A stretch of 8,614 nucleotides of DNA from the NCBI GenBank assembly GCA_027346205.1, contig DAIESR010000539.1, positions 1-8,614 on the forward strand, given 5' to 3'. Below the pieces are notes generated by a model. That model ran no database searches, had not been told where the DNA came from, and saw only the letters and a list, made by a program, of their open reading frames with translations. The stretch is from Beijerinckiaceae bacterium. Its GTDB lineage: Bacteria; Pseudomonadota; Alphaproteobacteria; Rhizobiales; Beijerinckiaceae. The position numbers were made by a program, and so were the translations under genes. This document shows, piece by piece, positions 1 through 5,197 of the stretch; position 1 is the first letter of the stretch, and every line of letters begins with the position of its first letter.

Positions 1-461
1 CCGGTCAGCGGACGCAGCGCGAGAAAGGCGAAGCCTTCGTGCTGCCCGAGAAGTTTCCAGCGCGTCTGCGCGGGTTGGCCCAAGGGATCGACTTTCATCC
101 ACCAGCCGCGCGTCGCATCGAGCCGCGCGAGCGGCAGATCGATCAGGCCTTCCGTCTCCTTCGGTGCGCCCTCGACGACAGCCCAATAGGTCTTGCCGAT
201 CTTGCCTTGCTTGAACAGAAGACCAAGCTCGGCGAGCGCTTTGCGATGGCGTCCGAGAACAAGGCAGCCGGAGGTTTCGCGATCGAGCCTATGCGCGAGC
301 GCCGGACTGCGCGGCAGGCCAAAGCGCAAGGCTGAGAAATACGCTTCGAGATTGTCGCCGCCTTTGGGGCCTTTGTGAACGGCGATGCCCGCCGGCTTGT
401 TGATCACCAGGATCAGACCGTCGCGATAAAGAAGCCGGGCTTGCATGTCTTCGGGCGTCAT
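1..461 (-). CDS. RluA-family pseudouridine synthase, partial (C-terminus beyond left edge)
   Basis: Converts specific uridines in rRNA and/or tRNA to pseudouridine, in the cytoplasm. The minus-strand frame opens at an ATG (459-461) and stays open for 153 codons to the window edge. The N-terminus goes straight into the catalytic fold, with LVINKPAGIAVHKG at about residues 18-31. No S4 RNA-binding domain precedes it, as in RluA itself rather than RluC/RluD. The family signature HRLDRETSG is at residues 57-65, so the catalytic aspartate is Asp60. Further typical blocks are FKQGKIGKTYWAVVEG (83-98) and QPAQTRWKLL (129-138). Full family members are usually about 210-240 residues, so roughly a third is missing. 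The ribosome binding site is weak; Met6 is an alternative start. The exact RNA target cannot be told from this fragment, so no gene symbol is given. Confidence 0.93.
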   Translation of the reverse strand, partial: MTPEDMQARLLYRDGLILVINKPAGIAVHKGPKGGDNLEAYFSALRFGLPRSPALAHRLDRETSGCLVLGRHRKALAELGLLFKQGKIGKTYWAVVEGAPKETEGLIDLPLARLDATRGWWMKVDPLGQPAQTRWKLLGQHEGFAFLALRPLT

Positions 462-620
462 GATTCCGCTTTCACATCTCAATTTGCCGACATGTGCAAG
501 CCCTGTGGATCTCTCCTGCGTCGATCCTACTTGGCGGCAGCTGAACCCGTGTCGCTGAGCCAGTTGAATTGATAATTGAGGCCCGTTAACGCGGGCACCA
601 GGGCAATCGGGTGGAAAGGT

Positions 621-669
621 CCCCTCATGCTGAGGAGCCGCTGTAAGCGGCGTCTCGAAGCACGAGGGG
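621..669 (+). repeat. REP-like palindrome, forward copy
   Basis: An outer stem of 11 pairs with one mismatch (621-631 with 659-669) encloses an inner perfect GCCGC/GCGGC stem (637-641 with 647-651) and a five-base loop. The cores CTGAGGAG and GTCTCGAAG match a repeat type that I recall as abundant in intergenic DNA of Hyphomicrobiales. That family assignment is from memory, while the stems are read directly. Confidence 0.7.
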
Positions 670-739
670 GCCGTGAATGGCATTCAGGAAGGCGCCTCGC
701 GCCGATTTTCTACCGCCCTCGCCCTTCGAGACGCGCCCA

Positions 740-765
740 GCCAAGTCGGGCTTGCCCGACTTGGC
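740..765. repeat. Perfect 12-bp hairpin with 2-base loop
   Basis: GCCAAGTCGGGC (740-751) and GCCCGACTTGGC (754-765) are exact reverse complements around TT. It lies inside the reverse REP-like copy. There is no T-run after it and no gene end nearby, so it is unlikely to be a dedicated terminator. Confidence 0.75.
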
Positions 766-776
766 CATCAGTGATG

Positions 777-802
777 CCGATCTCGGCAACAGCCGAGATC
801 GG
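777..802. repeat. Perfect 11-bp hairpin with 4-base loop
   Basis: CCGATCTCGGC (777-787) and GCCGAGATCGG (792-802) pair exactly around AACA. It sits 11 bases after the hairpin at 740-765, and together they form the interior of the reverse REP-like copy. Confidence 0.75.
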
Positions 803-874
803 TTGACGCTCTTCAGGATGAGGGCGGTTGGAGGATCGCTTCACCCGATTGCCCTGGTGCCCGCGTTAACGGGC

Positions 875-1170
875 ATCGAAACAGTATCGAGTATGAGGGA
901 TCGGCCCGGATCGCGTGTTCATGAAGAGAAGCATCAACGTCAGCGGAGCTGGTGAGGGCCTGCATTCTATGAGTTCCGTTGATGGGCACAAGCTTGGCGG
1001 CGGACACCGAGCGATTTCCGATGGATGCGGAAGTTTGCGCGGTGCTGTCGCAGAGGCTTGACTCCTTTTGATTTTGTGCCTTTCCAGCCACAGGTCTTGG
1101 GAAAAGTCCTCGCTTTGGCGTCGAGGGCATTCACTCCGAAGCATTTTTCGACTAGTGTGTTGGTGCTGAG
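875..1170. other. Gene-poor intergenic stretch, no recognised gene
   Basis: This stretch lies between the composite repeat and the putative promoter of the outer-membrane protein gene. The only reading frame with a hint of coding bias is a 29-codon plus-strand frame, ATG 982 to TGA 1071. It begins MGTSLAADTERF and has no clear ribosome binding site, and I do not recognise the peptide. Longer minus-strand frames here run antisense into the outer-membrane gene and look spurious. No tRNA, terminator or strong repeat is visible. Confidence 0.4.
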
Positions 1171-1200
1171 TTGACGACCTGTTCGCACGCTCCGGTAAAT
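1171..1200 (+). promoter_or_regulatory. Putative sigma-70-type promoter of the outer-membrane protein gene
   Basis: TTGACG (1171-1176) is a good -35 match. An 18-base spacer follows, then GTAAAT (1195-1200) as a weak -10. This would give a leader of about 90 bases before the ATG at 1300. The TATAAT at 1291-1296 is too close to the start codon to be the -10 of a normal leadered transcript. Confidence 0.3.
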
Positions 1201-1299
1201 GCCGGTTTGTGAAATGGAACTTGTAATCGGCAAGGCCTTTGCGGTCAGGTACCAGCCAGAGGCCAGCTGCGGCAGGGTAGAACATCGGGGTATAATAAT

Positions 1300-2040
1300 A
1301 TGCGCTTCACAAAATTCCTTACAGCTGCCGCGGCAGTCTTGACTATGACGGGCGGCGCACTTGCCGCTGATCTCCCGACGATGAAGGGGCCGCCGGCCTA
1401 TATGCCGCCGCCGCCGCCGTTCTTTACCTGGGCCGGTCTCTATGTCGGTGGCCAGGTCGGTTACGCTTGGGGCCATGTGGCGTCCACCCTTGTCCCGGCC
1501 GTTCCGCTTCCGCCGATACCTTCCTATAGCCCAACCGGGGTTATTGGTGGCGCACATATCGGCTATAATTGGCAAATGGGCCCGCTGGTCTATGGTCTCG
1601 AAGGCGATGTGGACGGCTCGAGCTATAAAGGGAACGCGATGTGGGGGCCGTTCTTAGGCCTGTCCACTCGATATCCTGTTCAGGGTTCGATCCGTGGGCG
1701 GCTTGGCTATGCTTTCGACCACGTGCTTCTCTATGCGACCGGTGGCGCGGCTTTCGCGAGCATCACCGAAACTTTGAGTATTCCCATCATCGCCTACACT
1801 GAATCCCACTCGAGGGCGCGCGTGGGCTGGACTGTGGGTGGCGGTCTCGAATATGCGATCGACAACAACTGGTCGGTTCGCGGCGAATATCGCTATACCA
1901 ATTACGGCACCTTTTCGGATCCGATCAACTTCGCTCCTGCCTTCTCGATCAGGAAGACGGAAGACGAGCATCGGGTCCAAGTCGGGTTCAGCTACAAGTT
2001 TGACTTCATGGCTCCTTCGCCGGTCGTCGCTAAATACTGA
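1300..2040 (+). CDS. Outer-membrane beta-barrel porin-family protein (Omp25/RopB-like)
   Basis: Likely an abundant outer-membrane barrel of the Omp25/Omp31/RopB type, with an envelope-structural or minor pore role. The 246-residue product starts with a Sec signal peptide (Arg2, Lys5, hydrophobic 8-22), with predicted cleavage after the Ala-Leu-Ala at 20-22 or one residue later. A short proline-rich linker (MPPPPPFFTW, about 35-44) leads into the barrel. Alternating hydrophobic/aromatic strands follow, with family-typical pieces: WAGLYVGGQVGYAWG, GGAHIGYNWQ, YGLEGDVD, GRLGYAFD, LLYATGGAAFA, GWTVGGGLEYAID and VRGEYRYTNYG. The last strand, HRVQVGFSYKFDF, is followed by an eleven-residue tail ending in Lys-Tyr, so the barrel does not end on the usual terminal Phe. 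A CGGG (1287-1290) lies nine bases before the ATG. The gene is monocistronic: it has its own terminator at 2065-2090. Confidence 0.9.
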   Translation: MRFTKFLTAAAAVLTMTGGALAADLPTMKGPPAYMPPPPPFFTWAGLYVGGQVGYAWGHVASTLVPAVPLPPIPSYSPTGVIGGAHIGYNWQMGPLVYGLEGDVDGSSYKGNAMWGPFLGLSTRYPVQGSIRGRLGYAFDHVLLYATGGAAFASITETLSIPIIAYTESHSRARVGWTVGGGLEYAIDNNWSVRGEYRYTNYGTFSDPINFAPAFSIRKTEDEHRVQVGFSYKFDFMAPSPVVAKY

Positions 2041-2064
2041 ACTGATCGGATAGACTAAAGAAAC

Positions 2065-2090
2065 GTAAAGCCGGCTTTTGCCGGCTTTAC
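2065..2090 (+). terminator. Intrinsic terminator after the outer-membrane protein gene
   Basis: GTAAAGCCGGC (2065-2075) pairs perfectly with GCCGGCTTTAC (2080-2090) around a TTTT loop, followed by TGTTTTC. It begins 24 bases after the stop codon. The stem is GC-rich at the top, as expected of a Rho-independent terminator, although the T-tract is interrupted. Confidence 0.85.
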
Positions 2091-2249
2091 TGTTTTCTGG
2101 GAGGGCTTCGGAGTGATCCGATGCTGAGTTGGGCGTGAGCATTGATCTCTCGCGTGAACAAATCAGCGGTCGAAGCCAGGACCGAATGGACAACCTCCTG
2201 AAAGTTCACATCTAGCGCGCGGCGCAGGGCTCGGTCGGGTGGCGGAGCT

Positions 2250-2349
2250 AGAGCGGCGAACATTCAAATGGAATCGGTGCTGCCGCTCTTGTCTTTTGTT
2301 TTCGCATCAGATTTGTCCCGCAGCCGGTTCCCACCTGCGGGTCTGATGC
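2250..2349. repeat. Degenerate double-stem palindromic repeat (third relative of the family)
   Basis: Two stems in tandem. AGAGCGGC (2250-2257) pairs with GCCGCTCT (2282-2289). GCATCAGA plus CCCGCA (2304-2311, 2317-2322) pairs with TGCGGG plus TCTGATGC (2336-2349), with a five-base bulge and a 13-base loop containing CCGGTTCCCAC. The loop resembles CCGGTTTCCAC in the copies at 3642-3652 and 6809-6819, and the right end has the GCTCTA boundary shared with the 3623-3671 stem. The relationship is clear for the loop and ends, but not across the whole length. Confidence 0.55.
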
Positions 2350-2364
2350 TCTATCTATTTGAAA

Positions 2365-2427
2365 TAGAGCCGATTTTTCCCACCTAAATGGATCGCAAGC
2401 GATTCCATGTAGGCGGGATCGGCTCTA
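2365..2427. repeat. TAGAGC-bounded imperfect hairpin
   Basis: TAGAGCCGAT (2365-2374) pairs perfectly with ATCGGCTCTA (2418-2427). Inside, after a TTTT bulge, CCCACCTAAATGGATCGC (2379-2396) pairs imperfectly with 2399-2417. The apex is a tight turn around 2395-2400. The TAGAGC/GCTCTA ends match those of the stem at 3623-3671, so it probably belongs to the same broad group of repeats. It abuts the repeat at 2250-2349, which makes a tandem cluster. Confidence 0.6.
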
Positions 2428-2756
2428 GGCGCGATAATGGCCACTTTCAGTGTCAGAATCGCAAGAAATCGTCGCCGCCCTTTGTGATGCAGCTTTCGCC
2501 GCCAAGTCTTCCTTTGCCAATGCAGGGCGCTTCTCCGCGCTTGTGCGGTTGCCCTGGCTCGAATTTCATCCGCGACGTTGACAGCTTCTACACAGACCGT
2601 TCTGGCCATTTGGTACCAAACTGCGCCGCACGTTAGAAATGTCTACATGACGCGGAGGGCGCAAAAGGATAGCTGCCCCACAGCGCCGTGAAACCTGGAT
2701 CGCTCGACGATGACGATTCTGTGCCCGGAAACGCAACGATAATTGTCGAGCAGATC
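2428..2756. other. Gene-poor stretch, possibly decayed coding sequence
   Basis: No complete gene is convincing here. A plus-strand frame from GTG 2450 to TGA 2581 (43 residues, starting MSESQEIVAALCDAAFAAK) has a protein-like, alanine-rich composition but no ribosome binding site. It stops where another frame continues with similar character (about 2552-2691, including ATLTASTQTVLAIW). This pattern would fit a frameshifted remnant, but I cannot name a parent family. A minus-strand 84-codon frame (2355-2609) runs into the palindrome at 2365-2427 and looks spurious. Confidence 0.3.
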
Positions 2757-3491
2757 ATGTCGATGTCCGAAGTGAAAGAACGAAAGGCCGCGATCGATGC
2801 TGCTGTCAGTGCGCATGACGCGGAGGCCTTCGCGGATCATTTCCAATCCTGGCTGGAAGCCACGGCCTATTTGCGGACGGCGCTCAATCTCCTCAAGCTT
2901 GGCATGGACCCTGGCGCCATACCGCAATTCACGGAGGTCGACCTCCGCGATGTCAGCGTGCGCAAGGAGGCCGATGATGCGGTGATGGCTTTTTGCATCG
3001 CCGCAGGTCTGGCCCGCGATGTCGCGAGCTTTACGGCTCTGGACCATGTTTTAACGCGGCGATTCGGGATCATTTATCCAGGCTCATCGGCGCTTTATCA
3101 TTGCAATCAGACGATTGATCCGGTCGTGACCCTCGACGACGCGATCGGACAGGTCGTCAAATTGCTCTTCGAGCCGCAAACTCTCACTCCGAAGCAGGTC
3201 TGGAATGCGGGCCTGCGGCTGCTGCAAAGAATAAGATCCTCGAATTTCGAGCGCGAGCTGACTCCTTTGGCCGCCACTTGGTTGCGCGCGGAATGGTCGG
3301 CGGCGATTACGCAGCCTTCACAGCTCCAGTGCAGTGAGACCAGCGTCCCAAGGATCGCGGATTGCCTCGCGGATGCGCGTGCCGATCAGGCTTTTATTGC
3401 GGCGCTTCTGTGCGCAACCGCCGAGACGGTGGATCTCGCGATCGATCCAGAATATCTCAATCAACTGGCAAAGCTGGCGCAGCGGGCATGA
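2757..3491 (+). CDS. Hypothetical soluble helical protein, unrecognised
   Basis: I do not recognise this family. The product is 244 residues if it starts at ATG 2757 (MSMSEVKERKAAIDAAV). The frame stays open upstream to a GTG at 2688, which would add 23 less protein-like, Asp-rich residues, and another ATG lies at 2763. None of the starts has a strong ribosome binding site. The protein has no signal peptide and no membrane segment. It is rich in Ala, Leu, Asp and Arg and looks mostly alpha-helical, for instance AAIDAAVSAHDAEAFADHF near the N-terminus and QAFIAALLCATAETVDLA near the C-terminus. Four cysteines are scattered without a CxxC pattern. Codon use (GC-rich third positions) resembles the rest of the window, so the gene looks resident and expressed. 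It stands alone, with decayed sequence upstream and a palindromic repeat downstream at 3562-3671. Confidence 0.72.
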   Translation: MSMSEVKERKAAIDAAVSAHDAEAFADHFQSWLEATAYLRTALNLLKLGMDPGAIPQFTEVDLRDVSVRKEADDAVMAFCIAAGLARDVASFTALDHVLTRRFGIIYPGSSALYHCNQTIDPVVTLDDAIGQVVKLLFEPQTLTPKQVWNAGLRLLQRIRSSNFERELTPLAATWLRAEWSAAITQPSQLQCSETSVPRIADCLADARADQAFIAALLCATAETVDLAIDPEYLNQLAKLAQRA

Positions 3492-3561
3492 GGCGGACCG
3501 GCACGCAATAGTGGCCGGAGTTGCTGAGGCGCCTATTCTGGGCTCCGCGCGTCCGGCCTTA

Positions 3562-3671
3562 GATCACGATGACTTTGGACTGAAACAGTCCAAAGTCATG
3601 AGCGTGATCGCTTCCAATAGCTTAGAGCGGGATGAGGAAAACCGGTTTCCACTTTTCCTCATCCCGCTCTA
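3562..3671. repeat. Double-stem palindromic repeat, intact copy
   Basis: The first stem pairs GATCACG-ATGACTTTGGACTG (3562-3582) with 3586-3609 across a three-base AAA loop. It is perfect except for a three-base GAG bulge (3600-3602). The second stem is a perfect 19-bp pairing, 3623-3641 with 3653-3671, around the 11-base loop CCGGTTTCCAC; its ends read TAGAGC and GCTCTA. The repeat starts 70 bases after the stop of the 2757-3491 gene and ends 92 bases before the next start. It could act incidentally as a terminator, but no T-run follows. A related copy is at 6690-6829. Confidence 0.85.
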
Positions 3672-3763
3672 GTCAAGCGCTGACCCTCTGCTCCACCGCT
3701 ACGAAAAGCAGGCTGAATGAGCTAGACTGGATCGTTCTGAGCAGCGTTTACCGGAAAGCCCCC

Positions 3764-3979
3764 ATGTATATTATCGCGCGCAATATCACCGGCCCCCGCT
3801 TGCGATGCGAAGCCCTCATGGTCGACAAGAAGAGCTATACGCCTTGGCCGCCGAGGACGGAGGATGGCTGGCGCCGTGCCTATAAATTCCGCGACCGGCT
3901 GATGGCCGAGGTGGTGCGCCTGGAACTCGACCCCATGGGCGAAAATCTTAAAGTGATCGAAGCTGTCTATATTCCTTGA
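3764..3979 (+). CDS. Small hypothetical protein (71 residues)
   Basis: No family is recognised. The start is ATG 3764 (MYIIARNITGPRLRCEALMV), preceded by GGAAAG at 3753-3758 with five bases of spacing. The frame is open further upstream to 3632, but that part lies within the palindromic repeat and is not protein-like. The product is soluble, with no membrane segment, and strongly charged in the middle (TEDGWRRAYKFRDRLMAEVVRLELD), with a single cysteine. The last codons overlap the end of the convergent 3967-4542 gene by 13 bases. Codon use resembles that of neighbouring genes. The ribosome binding site, length and composition make it likely to be real, but its function is unknown. Confidence 0.65.
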   Translation: MYIIARNITGPRLRCEALMVDKKSYTPWPPRTEDGWRRAYKFRDRLMAEVVRLELDPMGENLKVIEAVYIP

Positions 3980-4542
3980 GTGTTGGCGGGGGGCTTTGGT
4001 TGGCGATTGTCCGGGGTGTCGAGCGCGACAGCGAAACGATCCGCAGCCGCGGCGATTTCAGCGGCGCGCCGCCGCATCAATGCGAGCATATCGGCATAGA
4101 GTTGATCGCCGTCTTCGAGCACACGTTCGCCCAACAAGAAACGCGCGAGCGCAGTCTCATCCCGGCCCAAAGCACGGGCCGTTTCGCGCTGCCAATCGGA
4201 ACCGAAGAGGAGCCGTGCAGCGGTTTTGAAGAGCGCTTCAGCGGTAGGCGCGGCTTCCAGATCAGCGGCGGCGGGCTTGCGCGCCTCCGGCTCTTCCGTC
4301 GCCTCGGCAAGGCGCAACACCTCCGGCAGAACGCTGCGTAGCGTCTCGGCTCCCGTGATCGGCACGCTCCAGCAGCGCAAATCAGGGCGCCATTCGAGCT
4401 TCGGAATCCAACGCAGAAGCTGCAGCAATTGCTCGCTGAATCCGCATTTGATGAGGATCTGGTCCTCATTCACCTGCAGATAGGGACTCGCCGGCAATGG
4501 ATTGGCGGTGAGCTTCGCGCGGGCTTTCTCTTCCTTCGACAT
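3967..4542 (-). CDS. Hypothetical protein with HARP-like N-terminus and helix-turn-helix-like C-terminus
   Basis: Function unknown. The 191-residue product has a basic N-terminal tail (SKEEKARAKL). Residues 21-78 (YLQVNEDQILIKCGFSEQLL, then IPKLEWRPDLRCWSVPI) follow the strand-helix-strand pattern of the HARP/SMARCAL1 N-terminal domain, where a short segment of protein precedes an R-x-W-type strand. Residues 80-100 are an Ala/Glu/Pro linker. Residues 104-156 contain LLFGSDWQRETARALGRDET and a following helix. This resembles small XRE-like helix-turn-helix modules seen in phage-derived and hypothetical proteins. DNA binding is therefore a reasonable inference but is not shown. The start is ATG 4542, with a poor ribosome binding site. 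It lies 89 bases downstream of msrB on the same strand, so co-transcription is possible. Its 3' end overlaps the convergent small gene. Confidence 0.8.
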   Translation of the reverse strand: MSKEEKARAKLTANPLPASPYLQVNEDQILIKCGFSEQLLQLLRWIPKLEWRPDLRCWSVPITGAETLRSVLPEVLRLAEATEEPEARKPAAADLEAAPTAEALFKTAARLLFGSDWQRETARALGRDETALARFLLGERVLEDGDQLYADMLALMRRRAAEIAAAADRFAVALDTPDNRQPKPPANTQGI

Positions 4543-4631
4543 GGCTTAATTTCGAGTAGAAACCAAAACACCAATCTCATGCCAAGCAGGTGCTGCCCCG
4601 CCAGCTGCGGTGAGCATACCAAATATGGCGC

Positions 4632-5033
4632 TCATTCCGGCTTGAAGTCGAGCGCGACGCCATTGATGCAATAGCGCTGAAAGGTTGGCGCCGGCCCATC
4701 GGGAAAGACATGGCCGAGATGGCTGCCGCAACGCGCGCAATGCACCTCGGTGCGGCTCATGCCATAGCTGCGATCTTCCGAGCTTTCGACCGCGCCTTCG
4801 ACAGGATCATTGAAGCTCGGCCAGCCGGAGCCGCTCTCGAATTTCGTGGTCGCAACAAAGAGCGGCTGGCCGCAACCGGCGCAATAGAAGGTGCCAGCGC
4901 GCTTTTCATGATTGAGCGCACAACTATGCGGCGCCTCCGTGCCATGCCCGCGCATGATCTCATATTGTTCGGGCGACAAGAGCTTGCGCCATTCTTCGTC
5001 TGTATGCGTGACCGCGAATTGTTTGGCGTCCAT
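4632..5033 (-). CDS. msrB: Peptide-methionine (R)-S-oxide reductase MsrB
   Basis: Reduces the R-epimer of methionine sulfoxide in oxidised proteins back to methionine, probably with thioredoxin as reductant. No signal peptide is visible, so it should act in the cytoplasm. The 133-residue length is normal for the family. Two zinc-binding CxxC pairs are visible: Cys51/Cys54 (FYCAGCGQPLF) and Cys99/Cys102 (VHCARCGSHLGHVF). The catalytic Cys122 lies in RYCINGVAL near the end. GSGWPSF (68-74) is the conserved substrate-pocket block. An extra Cys38 before the first zinc pair could serve as a resolving cysteine; that is an inference. The start is ATG 5033, with GAGAGG (5042-5047 on this strand) eight bases upstream. 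A possible downstream partner in the transcript is the 3967-4542 gene. The YajR-type transporter is 164 bases upstream on the same strand. Confidence 0.97.
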   Translation of the reverse strand: MDAKQFAVTHTDEEWRKLLSPEQYEIMRGHGTEAPHSCALNHEKRAGTFYCAGCGQPLFVATTKFESGSGWPSFNDPVEGAVESSEDRSYGMSRTEVHCARCGSHLGHVFPDGPAPTFQRYCINGVALDFKPE

Positions 5034-5041
5034 GATCTGAG

Positions 5042-5047
5042 CCTCTC
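5042..5047 (-). promoter_or_regulatory. Ribosome binding site of msrB
   Basis: GAGAGG on the minus strand lies eight bases before the msrB ATG. It supports the start chosen at 5033. Confidence 0.6.
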
Positions 5048-5197
5048 GTGGCAGCGCGCCGCTGCATTGATATCATGACAATGCGCCATTCGCCTGCGGA
5101 GGGATGTTCCTGCGAGCTTTCCCATGGTCTGGCGATTTTTGTCAATCGCAGGGGCGCGTCCGGAAAGCGGAGCCATCCGGCGGGCACCGCCGCCTCG

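Larger units (their letters stand above)
715..825 (-). repeat. REP-like palindrome, reverse copy carrying two hairpins
   Basis: It is bounded by GCCCTC (715-720) and GAGGGC (820-825), with CTTCGAGACGCGC at the left and GCTCTTCAGGATGAGG at the right. These are the reverse complements of the cores in the forward copy at 621-669. The interior holds two separate perfect stem-loops, 740-765 and 777-802, not present in the forward copy. Confidence 0.65.
581..874. repeat. Composite palindromic element with perfect 33-bp inverted ends
   Basis: Positions 581-613 and 842-874 are exact reverse complements over 33 bp, and the match stops on both sides. Between them lie two REP-like palindromes in opposite orientation (621-669 and 715-825). 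Similarity between the two halves continues past the 33-bp ends into a CTCATNCTGANGAGC-type core, so the whole is an imperfect inverted duplication of 294 bp. It has no coding frame that resembles a protein. I see no target-site duplication next to 581 or 874. It may be a MITE-like element or a REP doublet; the sequence does not decide which. Confidence 0.8.

Noticed and set aside
581..600. Possible tRNA end because of a GGGCACCA string
   Set aside because: No acceptor partner, T-arm or anticodon arm can be folded. The string is part of the 33-bp inverted repeat.
1291..1296. TATAAT as a -10 box for the outer-membrane gene
   Set aside because: It lies three bases before the ATG, so the transcript would start inside the gene, and no -35 lies at the right distance. 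The TTGACG/GTAAAT pair at 1171-1200 fits better.
967..1575. Long minus-strand open frame (202 codons) across the outer-membrane gene start
   Set aside because: It is antisense to a confident gene, has an unnatural Arg/Pro-rich composition and resembles no family. It is a by-product of GC-rich DNA.
1654..2193. Minus-strand 179-codon frame
   Set aside because: It is antisense to the outer-membrane gene and runs through its terminator, with a composition typical of shadow frames.
2355..2609. Minus-strand 84-codon frame beginning MARTVCVEAVNVADE
   Set aside because: Its last 20 or so codons fall in the palindrome at 2365-2427, its middle is an implausible Arg/Lys run, and there is no ribosome binding site.
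2646..2826. 13-base direct repeat CATGACGCGGAGG at 2646-2658 and 2814-2826
   Set aside because: Too short to be significant in GC-rich DNA. It is not flanked by other similarity and one copy lies inside a gene.
3632..3763. Upstream extension of the 71-residue gene to ATG 3632
   Set aside because: The extension reads through the second palindromic stem and gives a low-complexity, Ser-rich peptide. ATG 3764 has a ribosome binding site.
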